From: Lates calcarifer | Lineage: Eukaryota > Chordata > Actinopteri > Centropomidae | DNA: 64,000 nucleotides | Direction: 5' to 3' | Assembly (NCBI RefSeq): GCF_001640805.2 | Contig: NC_066833.1 | Coordinates: forward strand, 9,217,715-9,281,714 | In this document: positions 51,345 to 63,839 of the stretch, piece after piece | How the letters are laid out: each line of letters starts with the position of its first letter | Numbering within the stretch: the first letter of the stretch is position 1 | Notes under the pieces: generated by a model | What the model saw: only the letters and a program-made list of their open reading frames with translations | Databases searched by the model: none | Told to the model about the DNA's origin: nothing | Position numbers and translations under genes: made by a program

Positions 51345-54078
51345 ATTTAAATGTTATAAAATCTTTATTGATGTATACATTTAAACACTCAAGTGGCAAG
51401 GCATCTTCTGCTGTGAAGGAAACTTCTTTGGTTTAAATGGTTAACTAAATTAACAGGCTACAAAATTAAAAACAAAGATATTAAACATGACATTACTACC
51501 TGTGCTGTAGGTATCTGGTGTTTGAGCTTCCTAGCAAACATGGTCCTCACTTGTGATCCAAGTTTAATAGAGTGATTTTAAAACAAATAAAAACACTTTA
51601 ACACACATACACATGTCTAGATATTTATTTTTTAAAATTAACAGACAGAGATATCACCAAAGTAACACATTTGCATGAATAAGCAGAAATACATGAAAGC
51701 CACTCATATTTAACCTCTACATTGTAAAGACACATAAGCCTAGTGTTTGATCCTTTCTCAGTAATGTGATTTATACAAAGCAGAATTAAAAAGAAAACTA
51801 AGATTAAGAACACTTAATATAAATGGTTAAGAAGTTGTTTAAATGATATACGTATATTCATTTTCTCCTTACAGCTCCAATTGAGCAAACTGGCACGTTA
51901 TTTTTATAACACGAGGCACTTGAAAGGCTTTGAGTCCATTGTTTTGCAAAGTACTGTGGAAAATATTTGTGATATAAAGTGATTTTCTTGCATAATTTAG
52001 ATATAGTAAAATATTTTGGGCAGTTTGACTTAAAGAAGCCAAGAATCTATTGCTCTATCTCAACTCAAGGTCTACCAAGCTGCATATATGCATAACGCAA
52101 ACACAACTTTATCATCCTTTCCAACAACTCAAACTCCCCAACACCCACACCCTCCACTACAAGTTCATGCCCGGGAGTCTCTACGGGGGCAGAACACCTG
52201 TGGCTCCAGAGAGCATCTTCCTCTCTTTGCGCTGCCTCAACAAGGAGGCCAAGAGCATGAAAAATGGGCTGAGCAGTAGTCATCCGTCAAACCTAGGAAT
52301 GCTGTCCTCTGCCTTTATCCACTTCTGTGACCTCTCTAGTATCTGGATCCTTGGCACCTGGTATCACTTGCTAAATTATTTTTAGGGAGTCATGGCATCA
52401 GACATCTGTAGCGAAGGTTGGTAAAGCACTAACGGTGTGCAACGAGAGGAAGGTCACTTTATAGAAACTTTTTGGGTATGACTTTCAAACATGAAGTTGA
52501 CTGTGACAGATGTATTTGCACCTCCTTTAAACTTAAACGTTCTCAGTCTTTTTATAGTTAGTATCAAACCTTGAGTACGCTCCATAAGGTGATAGCTTCA
52601 AGGAATTTCTCAGTAGAGAAAAAAACTTCAGGGATGCTTTACTATCGCTCTTATCTACAAAAATGTAAGGAATCCATGCCATAAGGAGTACAATTACTCA
52701 TACTAGCCTGTGCAAGGTAGAGGCACTGTAGGAGTATGTGTCTGCATGTATCTAGGTGGAGGGGTTTTAGTGATGGTGTTTATCTTAAACATATGAAACT
52801 GAGTAAACATCTCCCCATGCAAGTTATGGATGCCTAAGAGTAAAAGATGACTTATAAACACCCTAGTATATGTAGTAACTCAAAACATTTTTTACAGATA
52901 AAACATTCCCTGTTTAAATACACACACTCAAGGCAGTTATCATTAAGTTAATCTTGTATAAGATGTAAATACCAAGAGAACAGTGTGCCTCAAATTAAAA
53001 TGACAAAATAATTCCTGTACATTAACATACAAAGTTGCCCTGCAGAAAAGACAAAGGGCTGTAAAATGGACATTTAGCATGTCAGTATTAAAACATTATT
53101 TGTGTCAATAATACATGTTTCTCTCGATCTAGAGTAGCTTCTCAGATGCAGTGATGTCCTTCATTTGCATCAGTGTGACTAGACTCAAACCTTTTTCTTT
53201 TATCTTTATAGGTATTTCAAATAAATGTCATTTACAAGAACATTTTGACTATGCTATTCTATTTTTCAGGAATTCAAAGGTTAATTGTTGGTTGTTGGTG
53301 GTAAACTGGAAATCAGGAATTACACAACTCACAGGGCGCTCTAGGTCGTTCATCAGTGACAAAGGTTCGGAAATTATGAACTGGATCTCACTGGGGAAGA
53401 AACATACAATTTGACAACTGCAGGTGAAGGACAAGAGACAAGACATAGCCATTCAGACTAATGAAGTATAGTCATTTGTTAAAGATCAGGAAAGGTCCAA
53501 AGAATTCTGTAAACAACCTCTAGTTCACTACAAAACACCCCAGGACATTTTCACCCAAAACCCAGAAACTGCCCATTCCATCTCTTGCACAACCTGGCAA
53601 CACACCGCCTCAATAGGCTGTGGGCAGAACCGCTGTTGCCAAAGATTTACAATTTTTCACAAAACCTGCAAAGAACAAAGAGACTATTTGTCAGTGAGGA
53701 AGGGAGGTCCAGAGGCAGACAAACACAGCAGGAGGGAGATAGCTGGCCCACTGCCCTGGAGATGTGCTGCTGTTGAAGTGGTGGGCACCAGTTGATGGGG
53801 GTGAGTTATGGTGCACTGATGCAATGTTGTTTTCTTTGGACGACCCAACTGGAGAGTTTAGGAAGCACTCTTAGTGAGGTGCACTGTGGGGTGTAGCTGT
53901 TCAAAGAGATGCTTATGCAGATGGTGTCAAGGTTTTTGGCTGGTGATTATCAAAGTTAGTGTTACAAGAAAGTTTGTTTACAATGGAGGGATAATTTGTG
54001 CCTGCTGGATGTTAATGTAGAAACATGAGGAAGAAAAAGAACGAAATTAGAGCTGAAGCTCAACAACATCAAATCATA
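51345..54078 (-). other. CAVIN2 3'UTR (inferred)
   Basis: Stretch from the CAVIN2 stop to the strong polyadenylation signal at 51364-51369. It is AT-rich, has no recognised exon on either strand, and contains several ATTTA-type motifs. The length (about 2.7 kb) is long but plausible. An earlier, unrecognised poly(A) site is possible. Confidence 0.5.
51364..51369 (-). terminator. Candidate CAVIN2 polyadenylation signal
   Basis: Minus-strand CAATAAAGATTT followed about 25-35 nt later by a GT-rich stretch (TTTTGTTTGTGGTC), the textbook arrangement of cleavage signal and downstream element. It is the best poly(A) site between the CAVIN2 stop and the tRNA. Confidence 0.6.
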
Positions 54079-54951
54079 TTAAGACACTTGCTCCACAGCA
54101 GCTGTTGCCGTGGGGATCTGGGCATCTGCTGCTGTCTCAACAGGGCTCATGTGTTTCTCTTCTTCTTCTTCTTCGTCATCGTCTTCTTCCTCACCAACAT
54201 CTTCAACATGCTCTGGCACTGCCAGGCCAGCAGAACGATCACCATTGATCTCACACTCAATGCTTGGTGCCTCTCCATTGATTGCTAGCTCTGCCTTAAT
54301 GCTGTCTGGGGTGGAGGGACTCAGCATCTCTTGAATCTCCTCCACAACACCTTCGTGGGTATGCACCTCTGCCAAGGGAATCTCACCATCCAAGCTTCCC
54401 AGAGGAGGAATCTCCACATGAGCTTCTGCCCCAGGCGAGGTCATGTCGTGTGTGGAACCCTCCCCATCTCTGACCTTCTTTACGTTGAAGGTCATGGGAG
54501 ATACCTTGAACGAGGAGGACTTGGCCGTTGGGCTCTTGGGGTGGTTAGGGGTGAGGCTCTTCTTAAGTTTCTCACGCTTCTCTGGCGGCACAATCTTGGT
54601 GGTGATCTGGGTCATCTTCTTCTCAATGCTCTGGCGCGAGAAGGCCTTCTTGAGACTATCGACCTTCTTCAGGCTTGAGCGTTTGAATCTGTCGGCCCTC
54701 CTCTCAAATGTGCGGGTTGTGCCAATTCCAGCCTCACCCTCCAGCATCTCGTCTTCCTCCCGGGGTGCTCCAAGGTCATCATCGTCATCTGAGGACAGGC
54801 TAATGGTCTGAAGACCTTCATCTTGGCCACGGCCATCAACGGAGCCTGCAATAGATGGAGTAGGCTGGGTGGATTCTGCATCATACTGGCTTGGTTGTGG
54901 GGTCTTGAGGGAGTCCTTGACTAAAACGCTGGAGGGGATCTCATTGTCTTC
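54079..54951 (-). CDS. CAVIN2: CAVIN2 (SDPR), caveolae-associated protein 2, last exon
   Basis: Final coding exon (290 codons plus TAA at 54079-54081) of a caveola coat protein that binds phosphatidylserine and shapes membrane curvature with CAVIN1 and caveolin. The acceptor TTTTTAG|GAA is at 54951, phase 0. The opening EDNEIPSSVLVKDSL parallels human EENEIPASVFVK. FKRSSLKKVDSLKKAFSRQS, IEKKMTQITTKIVPPEKREK and LKKSLTPNHPKS follow the basic helical region 2 (human RSSLKKVDSLKKAFSRQNIE). FKVSPMTFNVKKVRDGE follows. The tail is acidic (EDDDEEEEEE) with PEST-like character. The N-terminal exon carrying the leucine-zipper trimerisation region was not found in the remaining 9 kb, so it lies beyond base 64000. 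CAVIN2 is next to NABP1 in human 2q32 too, which supports the call. Confidence 0.93.
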   Translation of the reverse strand, partial: EDNEIPSSVLVKDSLKTPQPSQYDAESTQPTPSIAGSVDGRGQDEGLQTISLSSDDDDDLGAPREEDEMLEGEAGIGTTRTFERRADRFKRSSLKKVDSLKKAFSRQSIEKKMTQITTKIVPPEKREKLKKSLTPNHPKSPTAKSSSFKVSPMTFNVKKVRDGEGSTHDMTSPGAEAHVEIPPLGSLDGEIPLAEVHTHEGVVEEIQEMLSPSTPDSIKAELAINGEAPSIECEINGDRSAGLAVPEHVEDVGEEEDDDEEEEEEKHMSPVETAADAQIPTATAAVEQVS

Positions 54952-57485
54952 CTAAAAAAAAAAAAGAACAGAACAAGATGGTTAAAAGGATGGTCATTTG
55001 CATCAGTTATAAAAAAGCATGACTGCTTAAACCAGGCTTTAGTTTAAAGAGGTGTCTAGGTGTCTGATTTGCTGGAGACTGTAGTAATATTTGGGAACCC
55101 AGATTTCAGCACATGATCTTCAACATCTTTGTTTCAATTAGTTATGGTTGGTGTTAGACTTCAGACAACTTAACAAGTTCCAGTGCGCTTAACGATGATT
55201 GACATGCACATCCAAACACATTCCCCATAAACACATTAATGTATAGTTGTGGTCGTGGTTCAGTCCCTGTAAAGAAGTGTCTGTCTTTAATACACTCTGA
55301 CATTTTGGGCTGGTCTGCCTGTGGAGGACTGAGGAAACCAGTTCCTGCATGCCTCCCTGGTTTTCTCCTCAAGACATGTGAGGAATTCCACCTGTTTCTC
55401 TGCAGGAGTAATACTGCCCCCCCATTTCTCTGTTTTATATCTCTCTCTGCCTCACCCCCAGGTACAGGACATGCCTTTGAAGGGGTTAATTACCATGTAT
55501 ACTTTCATTAGCCCGTAACAGATCAAATTCAGGAATGACTTGACTGAAATGACTACAGGCCTCCATTCAACCCACTGTGCTTAATATTTTTAATACCAAA
55601 CCCTATGATGGGGAGCTATGTGAGTGGTTTTAGTTGTTGCAGTCAGGTCTATAGAGGAGAGACTCAAGATTTGAGATGTTTTACCTCATGTCAATATCAA
55701 GCACAAGTGTATGAATTATATTTTTACTGCTAGACGTCTTTGTGCACCATGCATGTTAGAATGAATCTTCAATAAAGAATGACTGCACTTCAGAGCATGC
55801 ATGGCAGCTCATTGCAGCAAAGCTTAAAGTGACAGGATGCTGGAAGTTGTTGAGGGACTGTGCAATGCTTCTTTCTTGGGGTGTCATTAACACATACTTC
55901 AGGACTGGGCCAACCAGATGGTCTAGAAGAGTCCTGCCTCCTGTCTATGCATCAGTCATCACCAGTGGTTATACAGTTACATATATTATGTGGTAAATAA
56001 AGCTAGGAGACTGTGACTATGATATATGAACTGCACAAAACCATGATGTAAAGAGAGAAGCTCCCTCAGTGATGAAAAATTCAATCAATATTGTTGTTAT
56101 AGTGTCAAACTACAGATGATTTAACCCCAATTTGAGAAAGTTATCAAAGTGTTCTGGGATTTTCCTGTCACTGCAACCTGATCCACAGGAGTTCACAGCA
56201 CCCCATTTCGACTAAACAATTTCATAGTACACGGACAACTCTTTAGAAGTGGAAAGCCATACAAAAACCATCCTGTTTTTACCACCTTGCAGACACACGA
56301 TACCTCTTGCCTTGATCTCAAACATGCAGGCATGATTCACAGTTCAGGTGTGTGCCAAGCATGTGTGGTATCTCCCAGTTAATGGTAATAAATCTGTCAG
56401 CATGTTCTTAAAGGTGCAACATCAGCCTTAAGAACACGGCCACGTTTTCTGGGGTAAAGGGGAAGAAAAAAACAAAACAAATAAATGTTTTAGAACTTTA
56501 GAATATACGGCATCATGTACAGTAAAGTAGGGTTGATTATTTAAGGTTGACAAATTACAAACACTGGTCTTCTTCTGGTGTCAATTCAGAATAATTCTTC
56601 AGTATCTTTCTGATGCTCCTCATTAGAGGTAGCACTTGTAAGAGATCAAAGACCTGCTTTTCCATGTATGTGGACAGTTTTTATTTACCACCAACAACCA
56701 CTAGAGGAGGTTTGTCATTCATCCTAAAAAAGCTGGGAGTCATGATGCACTGTGGGTTTGTAACTCAAAATCCAAAAAAGACAAAGGTAGCACCCTCGGG
56801 AACAGCTCTGGTTACCACTGCCTCTCATTTGGTTTAACTGTAATCCAACCCTTTCAGTTTTGTTCTCTGTAGCTCCCTCCTGTCATGTCTGACTGAGCAG
56901 TGTCTGCATGCCCTATTTTGCTGTTGGTCTTGCTCTGCACCACACCCACAGTGACTGTGTGGATCCAAACGTGTCCGTGCAAACTCAAATCAGAGAGTCG
57001 GGAACTACTGTGTGTGGGTGATAGCTCTTGTATTAAACATATTAGAGGTTATGGAGAAATACCAGAAAGCTTGCCTCTAATAAGATGATATCTTACTTCA
57101 GACAAAGCCTTTATCTCCCTTTTTGTGTTTACATTTCAGAGTAAAACAGTTTTTAATCAGCGTGAGGTGTGAGATAGATTAAAGTTTAAACACCCACCTA
57201 AATCTGACCAGTCATGATTAGAAATCACAGCCAATACGACCTCTCCTGACCCTCAGTGGAGCATTCCATTGATAATAAAGACTAATCTTGCCTGATTGTT
57301 TGGTGATGTTAAGGTTTCTAAAGATTCAGTCTTCACACCTATGCTCCAGTCTGGGCATGTCACAGACTTTCTGATTTGGCTCAGACATGTTTGATATAAT
57401 CAGTGCAGGTAGAGAGTGTGTGGGAGGCAGCATCTGAAAAACCCAAGACACCTCAGAATGAGAGCTGAGCTCTCCCTGCTACATA

Positions 57486-57543
57486 CTGTACTCAACCTGC
57501 TGTAGTATCACTGAACTGTGATAGTGCAGCAGGTTGAGTACAG
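57486..57543. repeat. Near-perfect inverted repeat (26-bp arms, 6-nt loop)
   Basis: Left arm 57486-57511 and right arm 57518-57543 are reverse complements apart from two positions, with loop TGAACT. Transcribed from the plus strand, one of the two is a G-U wobble and the other a G-G mismatch. The left arm begins CTGTACTCAACCTGCTG and the right arm ends CAGCAGGTTGAGTACAG. It could be a miRNA-like hairpin or a small palindromic repeat. No known miRNA recognised. Confidence 0.7.
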
Positions 57544-58394
57544 CTTGGTTGCTCAAAAGTGAGTGTCCCTGCTTTAACTCGCCCAAATCCCGGTAAGAAA
57601 GCTACAACAAATTTTCCTAAATACCATTTGACCTAGGTTTGTCCTGTATGTGTGTGTATATGTGTGTGTTAACCTCAAATTCTGGCACATCTCTCTTGGG
57701 AACCCCCGTTAATTAATGCGCCCTTTAAGCAAGCACTCATTAGCCACTGAGAATGTGATACAGTATCTGTAAGTACGTGTGCGTTTGTGCAGGACACTGG
57801 CTCTTGTTCATCGCTGCAAGATGAAAGAAAATTAAAATAAATCTGGAGCGAACCAAATAACAAAGCTAATTTATTGTGACAGCAAGTTTACTGTACTTAA
57901 CGCAGGGCACACACTTCAAAGATGCTTTGTTTGAACACTCATATAATGGAAGTTCAAGATCTCATTTAACACTCGCATGGTAGAACTGCCATCTAATTGC
58001 AAGTCCTGCAGGGTGTCACTGAGCCCGAGCTTATTTAAGTCAGAACCCTTGAATCTCCTGCTCTATTCAAACAGAGAGCGGTCAGGGCGGGGCAGGACAG
58101 GGCTGCAGCTGATTCAGAGAGCTCAGGTGGGCTCAAGTTACTTTGTGAGTGTTTCTCTCTGTTTATATATGTGTGTAATGCTGCCCTATACTGACGTCTG
58201 CACACCTTTGCAATGTTTGGTTAATCAGTCCAACACTGAGAGGAAATATGCTGACAACTACAGGACTGATTTTCTACACTCGTGGTCCCAGAGGACGATG
58301 ATGATGATCACCTGACCTCTGAGGTTAACATCACTATTAAACAGACTGCCACGAACTTCAGCACCTTTAGAAAGGTTTTATCAAGCAGTATCAG

Positions 58395-58590
58395 TATGAT
58401 CAAATACCTTAATGAACCAATATCAGCATGCTAACAGGCTAAACTAAGAACATGGTAAACAGTATACCTCTGAATCAACTTCTTAAGATTTTCATTGTGA
58501 GCGTGTTAGCATGCTAATGTTAGCATTTAGCTGTGCTTAAGTTTAGCCTCACAGAGCTGCTAGCATGGCTGTAGACTCTTCTATCTCTAT
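58395..58590. repeat. Teleost interspersed repeat (GTTAGCATGCTAATGTTAGCATTTAGC family)
   Basis: The stretch contains ATCAGCATGCTAACAGGCTAA, then AACATGGTAAACAGTATACC, then GTTAGCATGCTAATGTTAGC, ATTTAGCTGTGCTTAAG and GCCTCACAGAGCTGCTAGCA, then TGGCTGTAGACTC. I recognise this order as a very common percomorph intergenic repeat. It is internally near-palindromic (TTAGCATGCTAA). Diverged, with no coding capacity. Family name not assigned. Confidence 0.6.
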
Positions 58591-61500
58591 GCTGTGTGTT
58601 GCCTGTAGTCAGATATAAGCAGTTTGAACAGGTGTGTTTTCCTGGCCCTTCAGACGATGAATGGAGGTTTTCTTGATCCTTGGAGGCGAGGTTGGTACAG
58701 GTGTGTTGGCACAGTGAGTCAGGTGCCTCCGGGGGCCTGCACCAATGAGCAGGTACACCCCCACCATCACCACCACCACCACACACAGACTAATGCATGT
58801 GTGCACATCCTCGCTTTAGTGAAGCCCCTGCAATTATTCTGGTGCAGAATGAAGAGGAGATCGCAGACGAACTGAACGCTGCTTCAACAAAGTGCAACCT
58901 TAGAGGATTTTTATCAGACATTTTTTTGTAACGCACCTTTCAAACAAAGACGAAGCTCTGGCTCTAAACATTTTCCCCTTTTCCTCTCTTAATTTCTTCC
59001 AACTCTACCTTTATTCTTTTGATCTGCCCAACCCAATCAATGACCAATCGCACTACAGCGTCCACCTGAGACACGTGACCTTTATCTGCTGATTACAGTA
59101 CATCCCTCCCATTACAGCTGCAGTTGTTTTACAGTTCACCCAGCTTGTTACGTAACCTCATGTCCCCCTCCACCTCCATCCCAATGAGCGTGAAGAGCCA
59201 TCTGTGGACAGAGGAAGGAAAGAGGAAAGGAAGGAAGGGAAATGGAATTCTGTTATTTGACATGTGAAAACACAAAACACGATAAACTCTCTGTGCACTC
59301 ACTGTACTGGGGTCTGTCCACTGGCCTGCACTAATTAATATATAAATAAAACAGCAGCACACTCAAACTGAGAAACAGCACCACTCCTAGTGTCGTTAAT
59401 ATCTCGTCAGCGACTTCATGTCAGTTCTTGGCCTAATACCCATAAAGCTTTGCATAACAAGTTTGGGCATTCTTTCCCATCCGCGCCCCTCCCATATCTG
59501 CCTCACCAAAAGAAAACACAGCATGTTTTCTAGCTTTGTGAGCTTGTGTAATCACACAACACAATAACCAATTCACACACAGCGTCATGCTGACATGCTG
59601 GTGGCAGATCACGGCAGTTTACAGAGGTGGCCATTATTCCTGATGACACAAATGATGACGCTGGACGTCTGAAAAAAAACATAAATGTTCACTCAACCAG
59701 TAATTTACAGAAGAGCAGTCTGTGCTCTCTGCATGATGACAGGTTTCATATTCTGTAACATGAGCTCTCTGGTTCTTGATATTGATTATTAAAGACTGGA
59801 CCATTGAGATCTTTGTCGCTGCACTTCCTCCACATCAATCAGATCGCATCACTACACCTGCACTTTCCCTCTTTCTGTCTACATGTATGATGAATGATGT
59901 GAAGCAGCGTCACTCCAACATTCCTGCACATTTACAGCTGCAGTTTCTCCGCTCACTCCGTGCCTATGTTAATCTCCTTCAGCTCTTTTGTGTAAATCTC
60001 ATATCAGGACTATTGTTTGATAAGGCTGCCATCAATTGTCACAGTGTTTACTCCGTGTGGCGTGAGTGTCTGCAGAGGAGCCAGGAAGTCATCGCGTTAT
60101 CTCAAGACATGTTGTATTTTCATGTTCTATTTAAGAGCAGAGAAATACGAGCAGTGAGAACCAAAATGCCCATTGTTTTCTTCTTTCCTGCTGTGGATGC
60201 AGTGGCCCTGGGTGAAGAGACTGGAGGTTTGAAAAGTCAAGGAGGGAGAGATCAGTGAGAGCAAGAGTGCAGAAGAGGATAATGTTATTACCTTATTTAC
60301 ACCTGCAGCATAATGAAAAACATGCTGAATATGTGCTCTTGGCAAACTGTGAACACAAAGAGGTGCACGGCATCATGGGATTTGTTCAGAGAGCTACCGC
60401 CTACATTTGTCTCTGTTCTTATAGTGTCCATATTTCTTTATAAAAACTTGAATATAATCATTTCAATTCTTGTGTATTTTCTTTTAAACCGCCGACAGAA
60501 GAATACATAAAATAACATGATTAAAAAACAACCTGACTATCTTAGAGAACACGTCCAATCAGACACTGAACGACCGTCATCTCAGACTGAATACTATCAT
60601 CACCTGTCTGTTATTAAAGCAGTTTAAACCAGTATTTTACACCTGGAATCTGCAGTTACAAACTTGCCTTTGCTTCAGACTGAAACAGTTCAGCAGACTT
60701 GTCAAACCTGAATGTGACATCAGACAGAAGAGCAAGCACTTAAGGTGAAACTTCCCCATTCACATGCATGTCTCTTACCCACACAGCCTGCAAACTCCAT
60801 CTTCTATCATTAGCTGAGAACAACAGATCAGTGTTTTTCATCTTGTCTTTTTTCCTCTGTCCATTATTTTTCTCTCCTTTGCTCTTCTCCCCTCCATACT
60901 TTCTGTTTCCTGAGAACCTGGAGGATTATCTGAAGAATGAACCCCAAAGCTAAATTAGGAAAGACAACAAAACAAGAAGCTTAACTGTAAACCAACATTG
61001 TTCATTTAGAAAGCTTGCCTTAAAGGCTGCAGCTGTATTAGACTATCAACACAGAGAAAACGTTCTCTCTTTAGAGTCTTACACCCGCCTGCTTTCTTCT
61101 AGAAATGCATAAAATATATATGAAAGTCACGGCTTGTTTTTATCTACAAAACCCATATGACTGCAGAGGACATGTAGCAGACACAGCAGACACTTGGACT
61201 TGTCAAAGGCAGAAAAGCAAATTCATTTCATCGAGGACTGCACAGCTCCATGAGAGCCTGAAACTGGATGAACGCAGTCAGTTAATTATGTTAATTACAC
61301 CTGTGCTTATCCTACTAAGACAGGTCAAAATGTCTGCCATGAAAAGGGTTATTACAAACTCATCTCATCCAGTTTCACTGCAATCCTAATCCTACCTGTC
61401 TAAAATGATATGATGCAATCAGCTAGATTCTTTGTGTTTAAAATCACTGGACAGCTTCAGTGGCTAGCTCACTCCTATAACAGAGAAGGTTACCTCCCCC

Positions 61501-62941
61501 ATTACTTCAAGCATCTGTACAGGTTAAGGCTTGGCCACATGTAGGTCCAACATGACTGAATGTAGGTAAAGAGCTCGCACTGCTCTGGGCTACAGGCTGC
61601 TGAAATCTATCATCTGCTAGAGAGGGGCACTCAACAAATCTCAGCGGTAGCCTACAGCCAGTGGCCTGCTCCAACCTGTGGAGATGGATGCAGCTTTATA
61701 ATGGAACATGTGCAGTTTAATGACACTCAAATATCTAATAATCCCTGCATGTCACGCTTAGAGACAAAACTATATTCACGTTTAACTACCGAGCTTGCCT
61801 TGCTTGGGATTGGCTTAAAGGCTTTTTCTTGTAGTAAAGCTTCAGTTGTGCCACTTTTGATTTGTATGCATGAGAGACCCTTAACACTGCTTAGCTATTA
61901 GACCATTCTTTAGCTTTATTTAACTCCAGATTAGCGACCTTTGTGTCATTAGACTTCAGTAAAGGTAAGAGCTTGGGGCGAGGTCGGGAATAGAATTTCC
62001 AGTTTGAGCACCTCAGAGCAACGTGCCGAAAAACAGACTTTACTTCCTGCTGCTGAATGTTGAGATTAAGGCCCAACCTTTGGTCAAGTGTCGATATTCA
62101 AAAGCTCTGTGACGACTGGTGGCAAAGCAAACAAAGTGACATCGACTTCAGAAACCTCTTCTGTGCTGAACGACACGTCACTGATGGACGGAGAAGTTTC
62201 ACAACCTGATAAGTTAACAATTAATTCATTTTATCTTATTTAACAAGTAACCTTTAATGAATATATAACTGATGAAAAACAAAGGAATCAAGAGTCAAGA
62301 ACTGTCAGCACAACTTCCAGCAACACAAAGCAAGCTGCAGACACGGTGTTTACTTTGGCTGGGGAGTATATTTCTCTTTCCTTGAAATGTGATATGAAAA
62401 TTCTTCTGCCTCTGTGTGATTAGGGATCCCGAAAACACAGACAATCACCAAACATCCTCTTCCCATCCCACCAGGAGAGTCGAGCAGCTCCCTCCTCTAC
62501 TAAACATCCAGCAAAACTCTGATTGAGGCCCACATGTGCAAAGCGGGAGAACAAATTAAATTCTCACGGCGTTCACGTTCACTTTGCCATTGTGGTTGAC
62601 TTGTTTGTTGTGATGAAATTCCGCTGTGAAATAAACACAGATGGGGAGATTAAGATCTACTCAGAAATAAATGACTTCTGTCGCAGGAAATTTAATTTGA
62701 AATGTGCCGTATTTCATGTGGCGATGCAAATATGATAAGCTATAGATCTCCAGGGTGATTGTTGATATTTTAACACAGAGGCAAAGAGATTTTGAAATTA
62801 ATCTGTGTGACAAATAGAAATATATGCACTCCAACACAAAATATTTCACCTCTGCAAACAGTGATTACTGAAACAGTCTCTACACTGTACATACTGGAAT
62901 CTCAGATGGCTGGGAACTGTGTGTGATGCACATGTACATCA

Positions 62942-62964
62942 GTGTGTGTGTGTGTGTGTGTGTG
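62942..62964. repeat. (GT)n microsatellite
   Basis: About 11 GT units, in the CAVIN2 intron. Confidence 0.9.
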
Positions 62965-63267
62965 CACAGGAGAAAAGGCCTGGAGAGGGGAGGGCGGCGC
63001 GGAGACAGGAAAAGCACTGGTGCACAAAAACAAACAAACAAGGCCCAAGCAGCGGTAATTAAGTCCTCATTAGTCCTCGTTATGCACAGGAACTCAGCGG
63101 AGCGGCAGACAGCGCCGTCATTTCTGACCGACCGTGGCCAAAGCTTGGAGCTGGTACGGACCCCTGCTCTGTGCAGCGGGGAGCGTTTACCCAGAAGCCC
63201 TCTCTGCGTTTCCGCCTCAGCTGGCACGTACAGGGAGATGAGTATTTCAGATCAATTTTGTCAAGTG

Positions 63268-63314
63268 GGAGGAGGAGGAGGAGGAGGAGGAGGAGGAGGA
63301 GGAGGAGGAGGAGG
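63268..63314. repeat. (GGA)n microsatellite
   Basis: About 15-16 GGA units, a purine-only strand capable of G-rich secondary structure. It makes poly-Gly, poly-Arg or poly-Leu-like reading frames that are artefacts of the repeat. Confidence 0.9.
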
Positions 63315-63813
63315 GGCCCTTGGCCAATAGCTACAGGGCTGGCGTGGGGAGTTTGGCGGCAAATGTGTGTTATCAAAGAGTATCGTGAGGCGTGCAGCAT
63401 GTGCTTTGGTGCAGTTTCAGGGAACCAGAGCAGGTGGCATGAGCGAAGACATTAAACGTGGTCGCGTGCAAGTTTGAGTTTGTACGAAAGCAGCAGATGA
63501 AGAACAAGAAGCAAAATAAGAGATGAGGTGAGGCAGAAAGGAACAAGGACTGCACTTAGTTCTTTTATTCCCCGCTCTCCCTCAGGCACGCCAAGTCTCA
63601 TTTACCAGCTCTGTAACTGCATACACCTGACCCAACACATCAGCAGAACATCCACACACACCCCCGAGGTCATACCTGGCCCTGCTACACCCATCTGAAA
63701 ACTACGCTTTGAGTTTGGGGGAAAACCTCAGCACTTCACCTTCTTCTCCTGCACTCCAACGATGTTAAAATAAAACATCAAGCAGCAACTGTCCACTCTC
63801 ACTATCTCTGAAG

Positions 63814-63839
63814 CACACACACACACACACACACACACA
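63814..63839. repeat. (AC)n microsatellite
   Basis: About 13 AC units, in the CAVIN2 intron near the window edge. Confidence 0.9.

Noticed and set aside
52050..52385. Open frames on both strands within the inferred CAVIN2 3'UTR
   Set aside because: No splice-compatible partner exons and no recognised family; region lies between the CAVIN2 stop and a strong poly(A) signal.
59776..60258. 160-codon plus-strand open frame in the CAVIN2 intron
   Set aside because: No domain or convincing splice context; starts in AT-rich sequence and reads like chance translation.
62880..63400. Overlapping frames with poly-Gly, poly-Arg or poly-Leu runs
   Set aside because: Produced by the (GT)n and (GGA)n microsatellites; no protein family resemblance.
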